In this document: positions 41,762 through 50,845 of the stretch, piece by piece
Layout of the letters: each line of letters starts with the position of its first letter
Numbering within the stretch: the stretch's first letter is position 1
From: a virus
Length of the DNA stretch: 64,000 nt
IMG/VR virus record: IMGVR_UViG_3300033991_000123
Span: 1-64,000 of that record
Direction: 5' to 3' (one strand)
Program-made: the position numbers and the translations under genes
Notes under the pieces: model-generated
What the model saw: only the letters and a program-made list of their open reading frames with translations
Databases searched by the model: none
Told to the model about the DNA's origin: nothing

Positions 41762-42422
41762 GGTAATCGTGTGTGGCTATCACACAGAAGATGAACAGTT
41801 GCAAAAATGTTTTGATTCGATTAGGATGCAAAGTAAAGAATACCATTTTGTACTTTCTCTTGATCCTGATTCACCGCAACGCAGGTATTTATTAAAAAAT
41901 ACTCGTTGCGCCATTGATTCTTTTCCGATATTATTGCCGAATGATGTTATTGTTTGTATTGATGCCGATGATTGGCTTATCGATGAAGATACCTTTCGAA
42001 TCATTCATGATGCATACGAAGAAAATCCGAATCTCTTACTTACCTATGGCAGTTATGTAAATCTTAGTAGTAATAAGCGGGGAAAATTCTGTGGCGAATA
42101 TCTTCCTGACGAATCGTTTCGAACGTCCCCCTGGCGGGGTAGTCATTTGAAAACTTTTAAATACAAATTATGGCAAGCGCTTCCGAAAACGCAATTACAG
42201 TGGGATAATGGTGAATGGTTCAAATGCTGCGCGGATCGGGCCATGATGATCCCTATGATGGAACTGGCCGGACACGATCGGATTAAATATATCGATATGC
42301 TTTTGTATTGTTACAACGATTTAAACCCTGAATCGGTGTGGAAAACTAATCGAGAACTAAGCCTTAAAACCAGGGATTTTATTGCGGCTCGATCGCCGCT
42401 ACAACGACTCGAGACAATATGA
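41754..42422 (+). CDS. Glycosyltransferase, GT2-like, 222 aa
   Basis: ATG 41754 overlaps the acetyltransferase end by 8 bp. A Rossmann-like start (LKVIVCGYHTEDEQLQKCFDSI) and the metal motif CIDADDWL (near residue 65) indicate a GT-A glycosyltransferase. It is shorter than typical GT2 enzymes and has no membrane segment. The substrate is unknown. Confidence 0.75.
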   Translation: MLKVIVCGYHTEDEQLQKCFDSIRMQSKEYHFVLSLDPDSPQRRYLLKNTRCAIDSFPILLPNDVIVCIDADDWLIDEDTFRIIHDAYEENPNLLLTYGSYVNLSSNKRGKFCGEYLPDESFRTSPWRGSHLKTFKYKLWQALPKTQLQWDNGEWFKCCADRAMMIPMMELAGHDRIKYIDMLLYCYNDLNPESVWKTNRELSLKTRDFIAARSPLQRLETI

Positions 42423-43171
42423 GCGCATTACCAAAGGTAAGCATTGTAATTACCTTGTATAATTATCACGATTATATTTTGAATACGATTGAATCTTGTT
42501 TAGCGCAGGATTATAAGGGTGAAATTGAGGTAATTGTAGTGGATGACGCCAGCACCGATCTGGGACCGCAATGGGTACAACGAGTTTATGGCGATAGAAT
42601 CAAACTGATCAAATTTGAACGTAATTGCGGGTATAGCGTTGCCAAAAACGAAGGCATCAAAATGAGCAGCGGGGAATTTATCACCACGATTGACGCTGAC
42701 GATATGCTCACCGACGATAGTATCAGTATTCGCGCCCAGATTCTGTTAAAACAGCCGGACGTATCGGTGGTTCATGCCTTGGCCTGGGTAATCAAGGGAG
42801 AGGGAGATCGGGTTTATTGGACTAAGCGATATCGGAAAATTCATGTAGCGCAAAACCGGAAAATCCATGCGCAAACAGTAATGGTTAGGCGGTCGATATA
42901 TACAAAATACGGAATGTATGATGAACGGTTACGATCACGCGCTGATAATGAAATGTGGTGGAGGTTGCAAAACGTGGCGCGTATAGGTGATCAGTTTTAT
43001 TTTTTGGAACAACCTGTAGCGTTTTATCGCAAGCATTCAGCTTCAATGGTTGAATATCGGAAAAAACATCCGTTATACAATTTGACGGTTTCAACGATTT
43101 TGGAAGAGCAAAAAAACATGCGCCTAACCCAGGGTATCACGCGCGAAAATACGAGGTTTTTAAAGCGATGA
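42419..43171 (+). CDS. Family 2 glycosyltransferase, 250 aa
   Basis: Canonical GT2 features: VSIVITLYNYHDYILNTIES at the N-terminus, VIVVDDASTD (near residue 41), NCGYSVAKNEGIKMSSGEFI and TIDADDML (DxD, near residue 92). A C-terminal EQPVAFYRKHSASM segment is usual in O-antigen/capsule GT2 proteins. Cytoplasmic. ATGA overlap upstream and ATGATG overlap downstream. Confidence 0.9.
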   Translation: MSALPKVSIVITLYNYHDYILNTIESCLAQDYKGEIEVIVVDDASTDLGPQWVQRVYGDRIKLIKFERNCGYSVAKNEGIKMSSGEFITTIDADDMLTDDSISIRAQILLKQPDVSVVHALAWVIKGEGDRVYWTKRYRKIHVAQNRKIHAQTVMVRRSIYTKYGMYDERLRSRADNEMWWRLQNVARIGDQFYFLEQPVAFYRKHSASMVEYRKKHPLYNLTVSTILEEQKNMRLTQGITRENTRFLKR

Positions 43172-43908
43172 TGAAATTTAAACATTATATTGTGACCAGG
43201 TTTAACATTGGCTTGTATCAATTGATAAACGTTGATCCGCAAAAATGGTTTAATGAGCGCATTAAGGTTTTCGCCGATATTACTGTTCCATCAATACGCA
43301 AGCAAACATGCCAAAATTTTGAATGGGTTCTGCTTTTTGACCAGCAGACCCCGACCGATCATGCGCGTAAAATGAAAAACGTTCTCGAAAGCATTCCAAA
43401 TGTTCGCAGCCTATTTCTTTCGCTGCCGAAAGATTGGGTATTTAAAAAATATAGCGAGCGGGGATCGGTTACGGCTAATTATACTCCTCTCGTAAAATAT
43501 ATACAGCCACAAAGCAAGTATTCTCTACAAACTCGTCTTGATAACGACGACGCCCTGATGCCTGATGCCGTTGAAAAAATCCAAATGAACGTCATAACGG
43601 CTAAAAACCGTTATATCGTTGATATCCGACTAGGATATATTTTAGATACACTAAAAAAGCACGCATTTAACGCGGTGCATCCGATCGGATCGCCATTTCT
43701 GAGCCTGTTTCAGACAAATAATAAAAATACAATTTCAGTATATAATAACATGCATCGCAGCATGGTAAAGGATGTTCACGTGCGTACAATTAATGAGCGT
43801 TTATGGGTAATGCACGTACATGGCAATAATGTGTCGAACCGAGTATTTGATTGGATGGCGCAAAAACAAATTAACTATAACGAATTATTGGGGACGATCA
43901 CACAATGA
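43168..43908 (+). CDS. Putative rhamnosyltransferase-like protein, 246 aa
   Basis: The order FKHYIVTRFNIGLYQ, then NERIKVFADITVPSIRKQTCQNFEWVLLFD and LQTRLDNDDALMPD fits the putative rhamnosyltransferase family (Rhamno_transf type), where R-L-D-x-D-D is the metal/nucleotide motif. The C-terminus carries HVHGNNVSNR as in relatives. It probably adds a sugar to the same glycan. Overlaps at both ends by 4 bp. Confidence 0.75.
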   Translation: MMKFKHYIVTRFNIGLYQLINVDPQKWFNERIKVFADITVPSIRKQTCQNFEWVLLFDQQTPTDHARKMKNVLESIPNVRSLFLSLPKDWVFKKYSERGSVTANYTPLVKYIQPQSKYSLQTRLDNDDALMPDAVEKIQMNVITAKNRYIVDIRLGYILDTLKKHAFNAVHPIGSPFLSLFQTNNKNTISVYNNMHRSMVKDVHVRTINERLWVMHVHGNNVSNRVFDWMAQKQINYNELLGTITQ

Positions 43909-44630
43909 TTTTATTATCTAAAGAAGAATTTATCGCAACAAAGTCAAGTGACACGCTGGCTTTATTAGGTTCCGGCTATTCCATTAATTCGATATCAAGA
44001 TTTGGATGGGAGTATATTATTAACGAATGTGACTCAATCGCGTTTAACTATTTTTATAAATATAAACGAATCGATATTATCCCTACGTATTATTTGATTG
44101 ATGAACATGGAGTAAACCCAAAAAAGATTACTCCAAACACAACCGCCCAGGACGTAATCGATCATGTTCGCGCAAAGTATTTGATTATTAAAAATCGCAA
44201 TAATCCAAACGAAATAGTAAACTATGCCCGAGATCACGAGGTTTTCAAGCAGTCCGGAATAATCGTCAATCAGTTGCATAAAAATGGTAAATATGAGGAT
44301 TTGGATAAGGATTTTTATTCTGACGGGGTTTATTCGGGCAAAAGCTGTATTTTCAATGGTATACATTTGGGTATTTGGAATAATTATAAACGTGTCATTT
44401 TATACGGTGTAGATTTGTACGATATGCGTTATTGCTGGATGCCCTACAACGAGGAATGGGAATGCGTAACCGTTGATGGAAAAAGCATGCACGACCAACA
44501 CCCACAGGCTATCGCAATCGTTGAACGAATGGCTGCTATTTCACAAAGATATCCGGGAACGGAATTTTGTATTCATAATCCACGATCACTACTAGCGGGA
44601 GTATTACCGTTGTGGAACGTGTTTCAATAG
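43905..44630 (+). CDS. GT42-like putative sialyltransferase, paralogue 1, 241 aa
   Basis: The order of motifs parallels Campylobacter Cst-II (GT42): an N-terminal LALLGSGYSINSI (Cst: nucleotide-binding GNGPSL), AFNYF in place of CNQFY, then SGKSCIFNGIHLGIWNNYKRVILYGVDLYDMRY (Cst: SGIDFYQ region), then an HDQHPQAIAIVE block (catalytic His equivalent) and IHNPRSLLAGVLPL (CPNSLL-type end). It is similar along its length to the gene at 46330. CMP-sialic acid from neuA is the expected donor. Homology is inferred from motif order. Confidence 0.65.
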   Translation: MILLSKEEFIATKSSDTLALLGSGYSINSISRFGWEYIINECDSIAFNYFYKYKRIDIIPTYYLIDEHGVNPKKITPNTTAQDVIDHVRAKYLIIKNRNNPNEIVNYARDHEVFKQSGIIVNQLHKNGKYEDLDKDFYSDGVYSGKSCIFNGIHLGIWNNYKRVILYGVDLYDMRYCWMPYNEEWECVTVDGKSMHDQHPQAIAIVERMAAISQRYPGTEFCIHNPRSLLAGVLPLWNVFQ

Positions 44631-45361
44631 TAATCCCTAATTTTAATTGCCCGTATCTATGGGCGGCAATACGGTCCTGTGTGAAACAGACATACCAAAA
44701 TCTCGAAATAATAATTGTCGATGATGCATCAACAGACAGAAGCGGTTTAAACTGCGTGCAGGAATTTAACGATACCCGTATACGATTCATACAAAGAGAA
44801 ACAAATGGGGGTTCTGCCGCCGCCCGTAATACCGGGATTCGTGCCGCAACCGGTCAGATTATTGCTTTTTTAGACGCCGATGATATGCTTATGGAAAACT
44901 CCGTCGCAAAACGAGTGGCCATATTACAACGATTTGCTTTTGTTGGTATTGTTTGCTCGTATACGTACGTTGTCTATGGTGAGTGGGCGGTAAAGCACTA
45001 CAAAAAATACCATGAATGCTATGCCATTAAAGAAGGCAAATTGGTTCCGTCTCCTACGGGAATGATTCGAAAATCACTTATCGATCAATACGGCTTTTTT
45101 GATGAAAGAATTTGGTTTAATGAAGACCGCGAATTTTGGGGACGCATGATTGTAACCAATAAAATCCCGACGATTAAATTGGCAATTCCAACGGCATATT
45201 ATCGCAAACACGATTCAAATAAATTAAGCACCATGCACAACGCCGACATGCTGGATAAATTAAAAACCAATGATATAATTCCATTCTGGAAAAACTTCGA
45301 ATACCTTTCTGACGCGAGTGATGCGTTACAGCTTATTAACATTTTAAAAACGGATGAATAA
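44612..45361 (+). CDS. Family 2 glycosyltransferase, 249 aa
   Basis: GTG 44612 overlaps the upstream gene by 19 bp. GT2 motifs: VSIVIPNFNCPYLWAAI, IIIVDDASTDRSG, NGGSAAARNTGI and FLDADDML (near residue 90). The C-terminal YYRKHDSNKLS fits capsule GT2 enzymes. Related to the GT2 at 42419. It stops with ATAATG against the GT4 gene. Confidence 0.9.
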   Translation: MERVSIVIPNFNCPYLWAAIRSCVKQTYQNLEIIIVDDASTDRSGLNCVQEFNDTRIRFIQRETNGGSAAARNTGIRAATGQIIAFLDADDMLMENSVAKRVAILQRFAFVGIVCSYTYVVYGEWAVKHYKKYHECYAIKEGKLVPSPTGMIRKSLIDQYGFFDERIWFNEDREFWGRMIVTNKIPTIKLAIPTAYYRKHDSNKLSTMHNADMLDKLKTNDIIPFWKNFEYLSDASDALQLINILKTDE

Positions 45362-46299
45362 TGCGCGTATTATTTCCTGATATCTCAAATCCCTATGGTG
45401 GCAAGGGATGGTTTTTACACGGACTTGTCGCCAAGTTAAGGCAGATAGGCGTACAGGTAACACATGATGCGCATGATGATTACGATGTTAGTTTGGAAAA
45501 TATACGAATACGAACCAAAACCAAACGGCCAATTGTAGTGAGGCTTGACGGTGTATACCATGATACTTCTATTCCGTGGGCCGAGAAAAACGCGAGTTTG
45601 AAAGATGCGGCGGAACGAGCAACGGCAATCGTGTGCCAAAGTGAATACGGTAAACGAATGGTACGGGAATATTTAAATGCCGACGAATCTAAAATATCAA
45701 TTATTCATAATGGTACCGATTTGAACGCAGAAACGATCGATCCCGAATTAACCCATCAACATAATTTTGTTGCCCTGTCGGTATGGCGACCACATAAGCG
45801 CCTCGAGGACATTATAAAAGCATTTTTGGTTGCCGATATCCCCGATTCCTGTTTACGAATTTTGGGGAAAATGGGTGCCGGTATGACCGATGATATTTAT
45901 CGATACGCTTCCGATCGGGTTGTTTTTATGGGTCAAATTACCGATAGGCCACGCTTGCTCGGTTACCTGAAAACCGCTACAGCCATGATACATCTATGTT
46001 GGTTTGATTGCTGCCCCAATTCAGTTGTAGAAGCGATCGGACAGCGATGCCCGGTAATTTGCAGTAATGAAGGCGGCACGCATGAGCTTGTAGAACCGAG
46101 CAACGGGATAGTGTTGCCGCTTGATCGGCAGTATGATTTAAAGCCGGTCGATTTGTATCAACCCCCGCCCGTCGATATTAACAAGGTGGCGGAAGCCATG
46201 CATATTATTGTCCGAGTAAAACCACCCATATTTAATTCTCATGTTGATATTAACCGCACGGCGGCGTTTTATAAAAAGGTGTTTGAATCGGTGCTATGA
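45361..46299 (+). CDS. Family 4 (GT-B) glycosyltransferase, 312 aa
   Basis: A GT-B enzyme: N-terminal GGKGWFLHGLVAKLRQIG, central ISIIHNGTDLN (near residue 117), HKRLEDIIKAF (K of the phosphate contact), VVFMGQI, then the E-x7-E-like C-terminal site WFDCCPNSVVEAIGQRCPVICSNEGGTHEL. Slightly short for GT4 (usual 350-400 aa) mainly at the N-terminus. The sugar is unknown. Confidence 0.85.
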   Translation: MRVLFPDISNPYGGKGWFLHGLVAKLRQIGVQVTHDAHDDYDVSLENIRIRTKTKRPIVVRLDGVYHDTSIPWAEKNASLKDAAERATAIVCQSEYGKRMVREYLNADESKISIIHNGTDLNAETIDPELTHQHNFVALSVWRPHKRLEDIIKAFLVADIPDSCLRILGKMGAGMTDDIYRYASDRVVFMGQITDRPRLLGYLKTATAMIHLCWFDCCPNSVVEAIGQRCPVICSNEGGTHELVEPSNGIVLPLDRQYDLKPVDLYQPPPVDINKVAEAMHIIVRVKPPIFNSHVDINRTAAFYKKVFESVL

Positions 46300-46329
46300 A
46301 ACCTTATCATGCTAAAAAGGATATAAAAA

Positions 46330-47052
46330 ATGAACATATTAACCTCGGATTCGTTTCGCAGTAAAAAGCAACATTCAAAACTTGCCATATTCGGAACAGG
46401 TTATTCTATCAATTATATCACTCCTGATCAATGGGTTAAAATAGAAACCTGTTATGATACCTTGGGAATAAATTGGATGCTTAAATTAAAAAAACCTATG
46501 ACATGGTATATTGTCAGGGAACAATGCGCTACCCCGAAAAGAATTGAGCCGGGACATACCTTAAATGATTTTATTGAATTGATGGCTTATCAAAAAAATG
46601 CATGCAAAATTGTTAAGGATATAGGATATCAAAAAAACAATTATCAACATGCAAAAAATATTAATAATTATGAAGGTGATGGTTATATTTTCAATGAGAT
46701 ACGATATGAATGCGATGTCAAAAGTTTTAAACATTCCGATATGTTTAAGGAAGGAATTCATCATGGACGGGGAACTATATGGGATGCATTGCATTTTGCG
46801 ATTCAAATGAATTATGAAGAAATAATTTTTGGCGGTATTGATCTTTATGATAATAGATATTTTTATCTCGGTTATGATGAAATTTTAGAACAAGTAAAAA
46901 ACGAAGGAAGAGATCAAAATAGTCCCCATCTTCTTTCTAAGAGAACCCTTAAAATAGTTCAAGATACTATTGAATATTATAAACTTCCGATGGCAACGAT
47001 TAATCCAAAATCCACGCTAAACACAATAATGCCTGTTTGGAATGAAACATGA
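46330..47052 (+). CDS. GT42-like putative sialyltransferase, paralogue 2, 240 aa
   Basis: Parallel to the 43905 product: LAIFGTGYSINYIT at the N-terminus, GINWM, then GIHHGRGTIWDALHFAIQMNYEEIIFGGIDLYDNRYFY, an SPHLLSKRTLKIVQ block and INPKSTLNTIMPVW at the end. Paralogues sharing DLYD-x-RY and N-P-K/R-S-L suggest two linkages or two acceptors. Codon use is distinctly more AT-rich than in the first copy, so they were not produced by recent duplication. AAGG precedes ATG 46330 after a 30-bp gap. Confidence 0.6.
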   Translation: MNILTSDSFRSKKQHSKLAIFGTGYSINYITPDQWVKIETCYDTLGINWMLKLKKPMTWYIVREQCATPKRIEPGHTLNDFIELMAYQKNACKIVKDIGYQKNNYQHAKNINNYEGDGYIFNEIRYECDVKSFKHSDMFKEGIHHGRGTIWDALHFAIQMNYEEIIFGGIDLYDNRYFYLGYDEILEQVKNEGRDQNSPHLLSKRTLKIVQDTIEYYKLPMATINPKSTLNTIMPVWNET

Positions 47053-48008
47053 GAACGAACCCCTTTGACGCAATTTATAAACAATGTAATTCAACGGATT
47101 ATTTATTGAAATTAAAAAATCCACTCGTTTTTCCGAGGTGTTTGGATATAGAAGTTACTAACCGTTGTAATTTACAATGTTTAATGTGTCCAACCGGAAA
47201 CGGTATGAGCAAAAGAGCAACGGGTCAAATGTCGGGGGATATTTATTTAAAAATAATAAATGAAGCTGAAAAGTATAATGCCGCTATTCGATTTATTCGT
47301 TGCGGAGAACCCACGCTTCATAAAACACTAATTGATTTTATTAAATTGGCAAAAACAAAAAATATTCTGTGTCACTTGAATACGAATGGCGCGATACTTA
47401 CAGAAAATTATATAATCAAAATACTAAATTCCGGATTGGATAGTATTAAATTTTCCCTACAGGGGATTAATTTGTTTGGGTATAACGAAATGCGGTTAGG
47501 TGGAAATTATAATGCTATAATAAATTCAATAAAAACCCTTTATGCCTTAAGGGGTAATGAAAAAAAACCTTATATACATATTTCAACAACCGTTACCTGC
47601 GAAAAACAAAACGAAATAAAACAGTTTAAAAAAGAAATGAAGAGCTTTTGTGATTTAGTTACCGTGGGCAAGACTGTTCTTGATTATATAAATATAGAAG
47701 AAACCACTCTTGATGCGGCTAAAAAAACAATTCTTGCCAATTTAATGCGCAAAGAATCCGTCAATAAAATACATCCCCATTGCCCAGAAGTATTTGATAA
47801 ACTGTCTATTGATTGGGACGGTTCAGTTACCGCCTGTTGTTGGGATTATAACAGGTATATGTTAATAGGGTATATTGGAACGCACTCATTGAAAGAAATT
47901 TGGGAATGCAAAAAACTTAATGCGTATAGAAATATTCTTTACAATATGAATCACGATAGTCTTAAATTGTGTAAAAATTGTTACGATTATATAGAACTTA
48001 AACATTGA
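47049..48008 (+). CDS. Radical SAM/SPASM protein, 319 aa
   Basis: CNLQCLMC (C-x3-C-x2-C, near residue 41) binds the SAM cluster; RCGEPTLHK (near 86) is the GGEP equivalent; the C-terminus has CCWDYNRY...GTHSLKEIWE and CKNC, the SPASM pattern for auxiliary Fe-S. SPASM proteins in glycan clusters can dehydrogenate or epimerise sugars or act on peptides; the substrate is unknown. AT-rich like its upstream neighbour. ATGA overlap. Confidence 0.85.
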   Translation: MRTNPFDAIYKQCNSTDYLLKLKNPLVFPRCLDIEVTNRCNLQCLMCPTGNGMSKRATGQMSGDIYLKIINEAEKYNAAIRFIRCGEPTLHKTLIDFIKLAKTKNILCHLNTNGAILTENYIIKILNSGLDSIKFSLQGINLFGYNEMRLGGNYNAIINSIKTLYALRGNEKKPYIHISTTVTCEKQNEIKQFKKEMKSFCDLVTVGKTVLDYINIEETTLDAAKKTILANLMRKESVNKIHPHCPEVFDKLSIDWDGSVTACCWDYNRYMLIGYIGTHSLKEIWECKKLNAYRNILYNMNHDSLKLCKNCYDYIELKH

Positions 48009-48077
48009 AAGAACGGTGCCGCACTTGTCATTGCGGGTAGAAGCAATAAAAACTCAAAAACCACAAAGGGGTTTATC

Positions 48078-49187
48078 GTGAAACGATGTATAAAATGCTT
48101 AAAACCAAACACTCTGCCGGGGGTTGTTTTTAGCGCGGATGGAGTTTGCCCAGCTTGTGAGCGTTTTGAAAATCGCAAAAATATAGATTATTCAAAACGA
48201 CGTGAATTTTTAACTCGTCTCTGCGATGAGTTTCGGAGGACAAATGGAAAATACGATTGCATTATCCCTGTTAGCGGCGGCAAGGATTCGTATTTTCAAA
48301 CGTATCTTATGACTCAGGTTTATAAAATGAATCCATTACTGGTATGCGTTACCGATCCGTTTGAGCATACCGGCGCGGGAACGCATAACTATCAAAACCT
48401 AGGCCGTGCGTTTGGATGCGATATGATAACCCTTACCCTGAATCCGGAGTTTGTCGCAAAATCATCCGTTGCAACATTCCGGGAACTTGGTTCGACCAAC
48501 TGGGCGGTAGATAAAGCGATTTATGCGTGGCCGCTGAACGTTGCTCTTGAAAAGGATATACGGTTAGTTGTTTACGGTGAAAACGTCGCATGGGAATATG
48601 GGGGCATGAATGCCGAAGATACGTACAATGCAAACAAACAGATCAATAACGATGTGGTTAAAGGTGATGGCGAGGAAATCATTAAACTATGTGATCCGGA
48701 GCAAAAAAATTATAATGCACTACGCTATCCCAGCACCACAATGTTTGATATGTCGGGAGTGCAAGCTATTTACGCCTCATATTTTTACCCCTGGAATGAT
48801 TTAATCAATGTAGCGGAAGCGGAAAAATGGGGATTCCGTTGCCTTGGCGAGGAGTGGAACCGCCAGGGGTTTTTAGACGATTACGCGCAAATCGATTCGG
48901 TTGGATATCTCTTCAATTATTATTTAAAATTTATGAAATACGGCATCGGTCGCGTTGTCGATATCGGGAGCCGGTGGGTTCGATACGGCAAAATAACCAA
49001 GGAACAATTGGCTGCGCAAATCGAACATAAGGAAGGCCGTCAAGACGATCGTATAGTGCGTGACTTTTTGCGTGTCACAAACCTGGGTCGCGAAGAGTTC
49101 CTGAAAATTATGTCAAAATGGTGGAATTACGACATTTTCGAAATCGATCATTGTGGCGGTTGGCACTGGAAAGACCCAATTTTGTGA
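48078..49187 (+). CDS. N-acetyl sugar amidotransferase, WbuX/PseA-like, 369 aa
   Basis: GTG 48078 has AAGGGG 7 nt upstream. An N-terminal zinc-knuckle pattern (CIKCLKPN..GVCPACERF), then the PP-loop ATP-pyrophosphatase motif PVSGGKDSYFQTY (near residue 66). Later blocks EYGGMNAED, YFYPWNDL and SRWVRYGK fit the family that converts N-acetyl to acetamidino groups on nonulosonic acids or O-antigen sugars (PseA, LegA, WbpG/WbuX). It usually needs a glutaminase or NH3 source, which I do not see here. Confidence 0.85.
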   Translation: MKRCIKCLKPNTLPGVVFSADGVCPACERFENRKNIDYSKRREFLTRLCDEFRRTNGKYDCIIPVSGGKDSYFQTYLMTQVYKMNPLLVCVTDPFEHTGAGTHNYQNLGRAFGCDMITLTLNPEFVAKSSVATFRELGSTNWAVDKAIYAWPLNVALEKDIRLVVYGENVAWEYGGMNAEDTYNANKQINNDVVKGDGEEIIKLCDPEQKNYNALRYPSTTMFDMSGVQAIYASYFYPWNDLINVAEAEKWGFRCLGEEWNRQGFLDDYAQIDSVGYLFNYYLKFMKYGIGRVVDIGSRWVRYGKITKEQLAAQIEHKEGRQDDRIVRDFLRVTNLGREEFLKIMSKWWNYDIFEIDHCGGWHWKDPIL

Positions 49188-50359
49188 ACGAACACTTATT
49201 AAATATGATCCCGCTGTTTTTCGGGCGGATCGGCTCATGGTGGATAGACCGAATGGCGCTTGCTGAATTTTGCTGCAATCGTGACTTAGAATCAGTAAGC
49301 GCCATTCATATTGGCATGACAAATGTTTCACGTGAAACTATTTGTCAACGCTGTACCATGTTTGGATTTCCATATGAGCAAACAGATGACGAAATTGTTA
49401 CGGTAATGTTTGGTAAACCGATCCACATCATTATATACGAACGTGAGCGCAAACAATATCTAACCGGTGGTATTTACGGAGAGTGGGTACGATGTAGCGA
49501 TGAACGCGCTGCGGAGCTACGAAACAAAAATCCGTATATGACCGCTGCTGGCATGTGGAGAGTTCCTTATTCGCAGACCTTTCCGGCCGAATATTATTTG
49601 CCGTATTGTCCGGGATTCGTACTGGATCAAATTGTCCCAGGATGGTTCCAAACGATTAAACATAGGCCGTTTAGCTGGGGGATAAACGATCATTTTTTTG
49701 ATGAGGCTCGAGCAAAAAACGGCGTAGAGTTATTGGCTCAGTTGTATGAATGCGGGCGTAAGGCCAAAATTGATCACGCGATGTTTATCGGCTTTGGAAC
49801 ATTACTTGGGGCTATTCGCCACGGCGGATTTATCCCGAACGACCGCGATATGGACATGTGTATTTTGGCTGATCGTATATCCGTTGACGCCGCGCTTGCA
49901 TACATTGAGGCGTGCCAGGCTGCGGGACTAGGTGAGCACCGATGGCGTGCGCCGGAGTTCCGGGCGGATACAGGGATGCCATTATGGTTTTCGCTGGGGC
50001 CAAAAAACCCTGTGTCCGAATCGGGAGTTAAATGCTGTCAATGGTTTTGGTTTAAGCATGGTGGTTACTGGTGGCATAGTAAGGGCGCTCAGTGGATATC
50101 CCCAAGCAAGTTTAATCCACACAAAGTAGCGTACACACAATCCGACGCCGCGATCGCCAAAGGGATACCGGAAGGATGCGTTAATCGATTAGTCGAGCAT
50201 AATTTCTTAGGGCTACCAGTTTTGGTACCGAGCACGGCCGGAAGATGTCTTGATGAATGGTATCCCGGTTGGCCGGTCCCTCGAGAGGGTGCCAGCGCCC
50301 ATACATATCATTTGGTGGTAGGTAACTGGCATGATGAACGAACTTGGCGCGTTAGCTAG
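49184..50359 (+). CDS. LicD-like phosphotransferase, 391 aa
   Basis: Start GTG 49184 overlaps the upstream TGA (GTGA); the longer 49118 frame is less likely. LicD motif GFGTLLGAIRHGGFIPNDRDMD lies near residue 205 (G-T-L-L-G-x-R-H, D-x-D-x-D), a nucleotidyltransferase-fold site that transfers phosphocholine or a similar phosphodiester to glycans. The N-terminal 180 residues are unlike short LicD proteins and may recognise an acceptor. It precedes and overlaps a cytidylyltransferase, which could make its CDP-linked donor. Confidence 0.75.
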   Translation: MNEHLLNMIPLFFGRIGSWWIDRMALAEFCCNRDLESVSAIHIGMTNVSRETICQRCTMFGFPYEQTDDEIVTVMFGKPIHIIIYERERKQYLTGGIYGEWVRCSDERAAELRNKNPYMTAAGMWRVPYSQTFPAEYYLPYCPGFVLDQIVPGWFQTIKHRPFSWGINDHFFDEARAKNGVELLAQLYECGRKAKIDHAMFIGFGTLLGAIRHGGFIPNDRDMDMCILADRISVDAALAYIEACQAAGLGEHRWRAPEFRADTGMPLWFSLGPKNPVSESGVKCCQWFWFKHGGYWWHSKGAQWISPSKFNPHKVAYTQSDAAIAKGIPEGCVNRLVEHNFLGLPVLVPSTAGRCLDEWYPGWPVPREGASAHTYHLVVGNWHDERTWRVS

Positions 50360-50843
50360 TCGTATTTTAACTCAAGGGGCCGACGAATATGCGTGGACAA
50401 ATCATTTACCTATGGCGAGGTGGACTATGGATGCAGCAGCAAGGGAATTTTTATATGGCCGCGAAAGCAGCACCTTGGGGAGAATTGCTCTTTTTTCCGG
50501 GCGTTTCGACCGGCCGCATATCGGACATATAATTCAAATTATGAGGCTAGGTCAGCGGTTCAGTCGTGTGGTTGTGCCGGTGCTAGATTATCCCGAACAA
50601 CGATACCCGGTACAATACCGGGTGCAGATTTTGTCCGAAGCGCTTGCGATGGCGCGGGGCAACTATTCGATTGTTTCAAATAAGTGCCATTTTGCGAAAA
50701 TTACTCGAGAAGAGGCCCTCGAGTTTGAGTTTGATGTTTATGTTGGCGGAAACATTGACTGTATTCGGAATATGGAGCAGCTTGGATTTGAAACCTTGTT
50801 TGTATCTCGAGCGTATGATTACAGCGCATCGGCGGAGCGGTAG
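50331..50843 (+). CDS. HIGH-motif cytidylyltransferase-like protein, 170 aa
   Basis: The nucleotidyl-transferase core is visible at IALFSGRFDRPHIGHIIQIM (near residue 50), with HIGH, as in TagD and related cytidylyltransferases. The terminal block VDYVYVGGNID.. reads as FDVYVGGNIDCIRNMEQL. It probably makes CDP-glycerol or another CDP-alcohol. It overlaps the LicD-like gene by 29 bp and is the last gene of the cassette; ATG 50334 is an equal start. Confidence 0.8.
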   Translation: MMNELGALASRILTQGADEYAWTNHLPMARWTMDAAAREFLYGRESSTLGRIALFSGRFDRPHIGHIIQIMRLGQRFSRVVVPVLDYPEQRYPVQYRVQILSEALAMARGNYSIVSNKCHFAKITREEALEFEFDVYVGGNIDCIRNMEQLGFETLFVSRAYDYSASAER

Positions 50844-50845
50844 TA

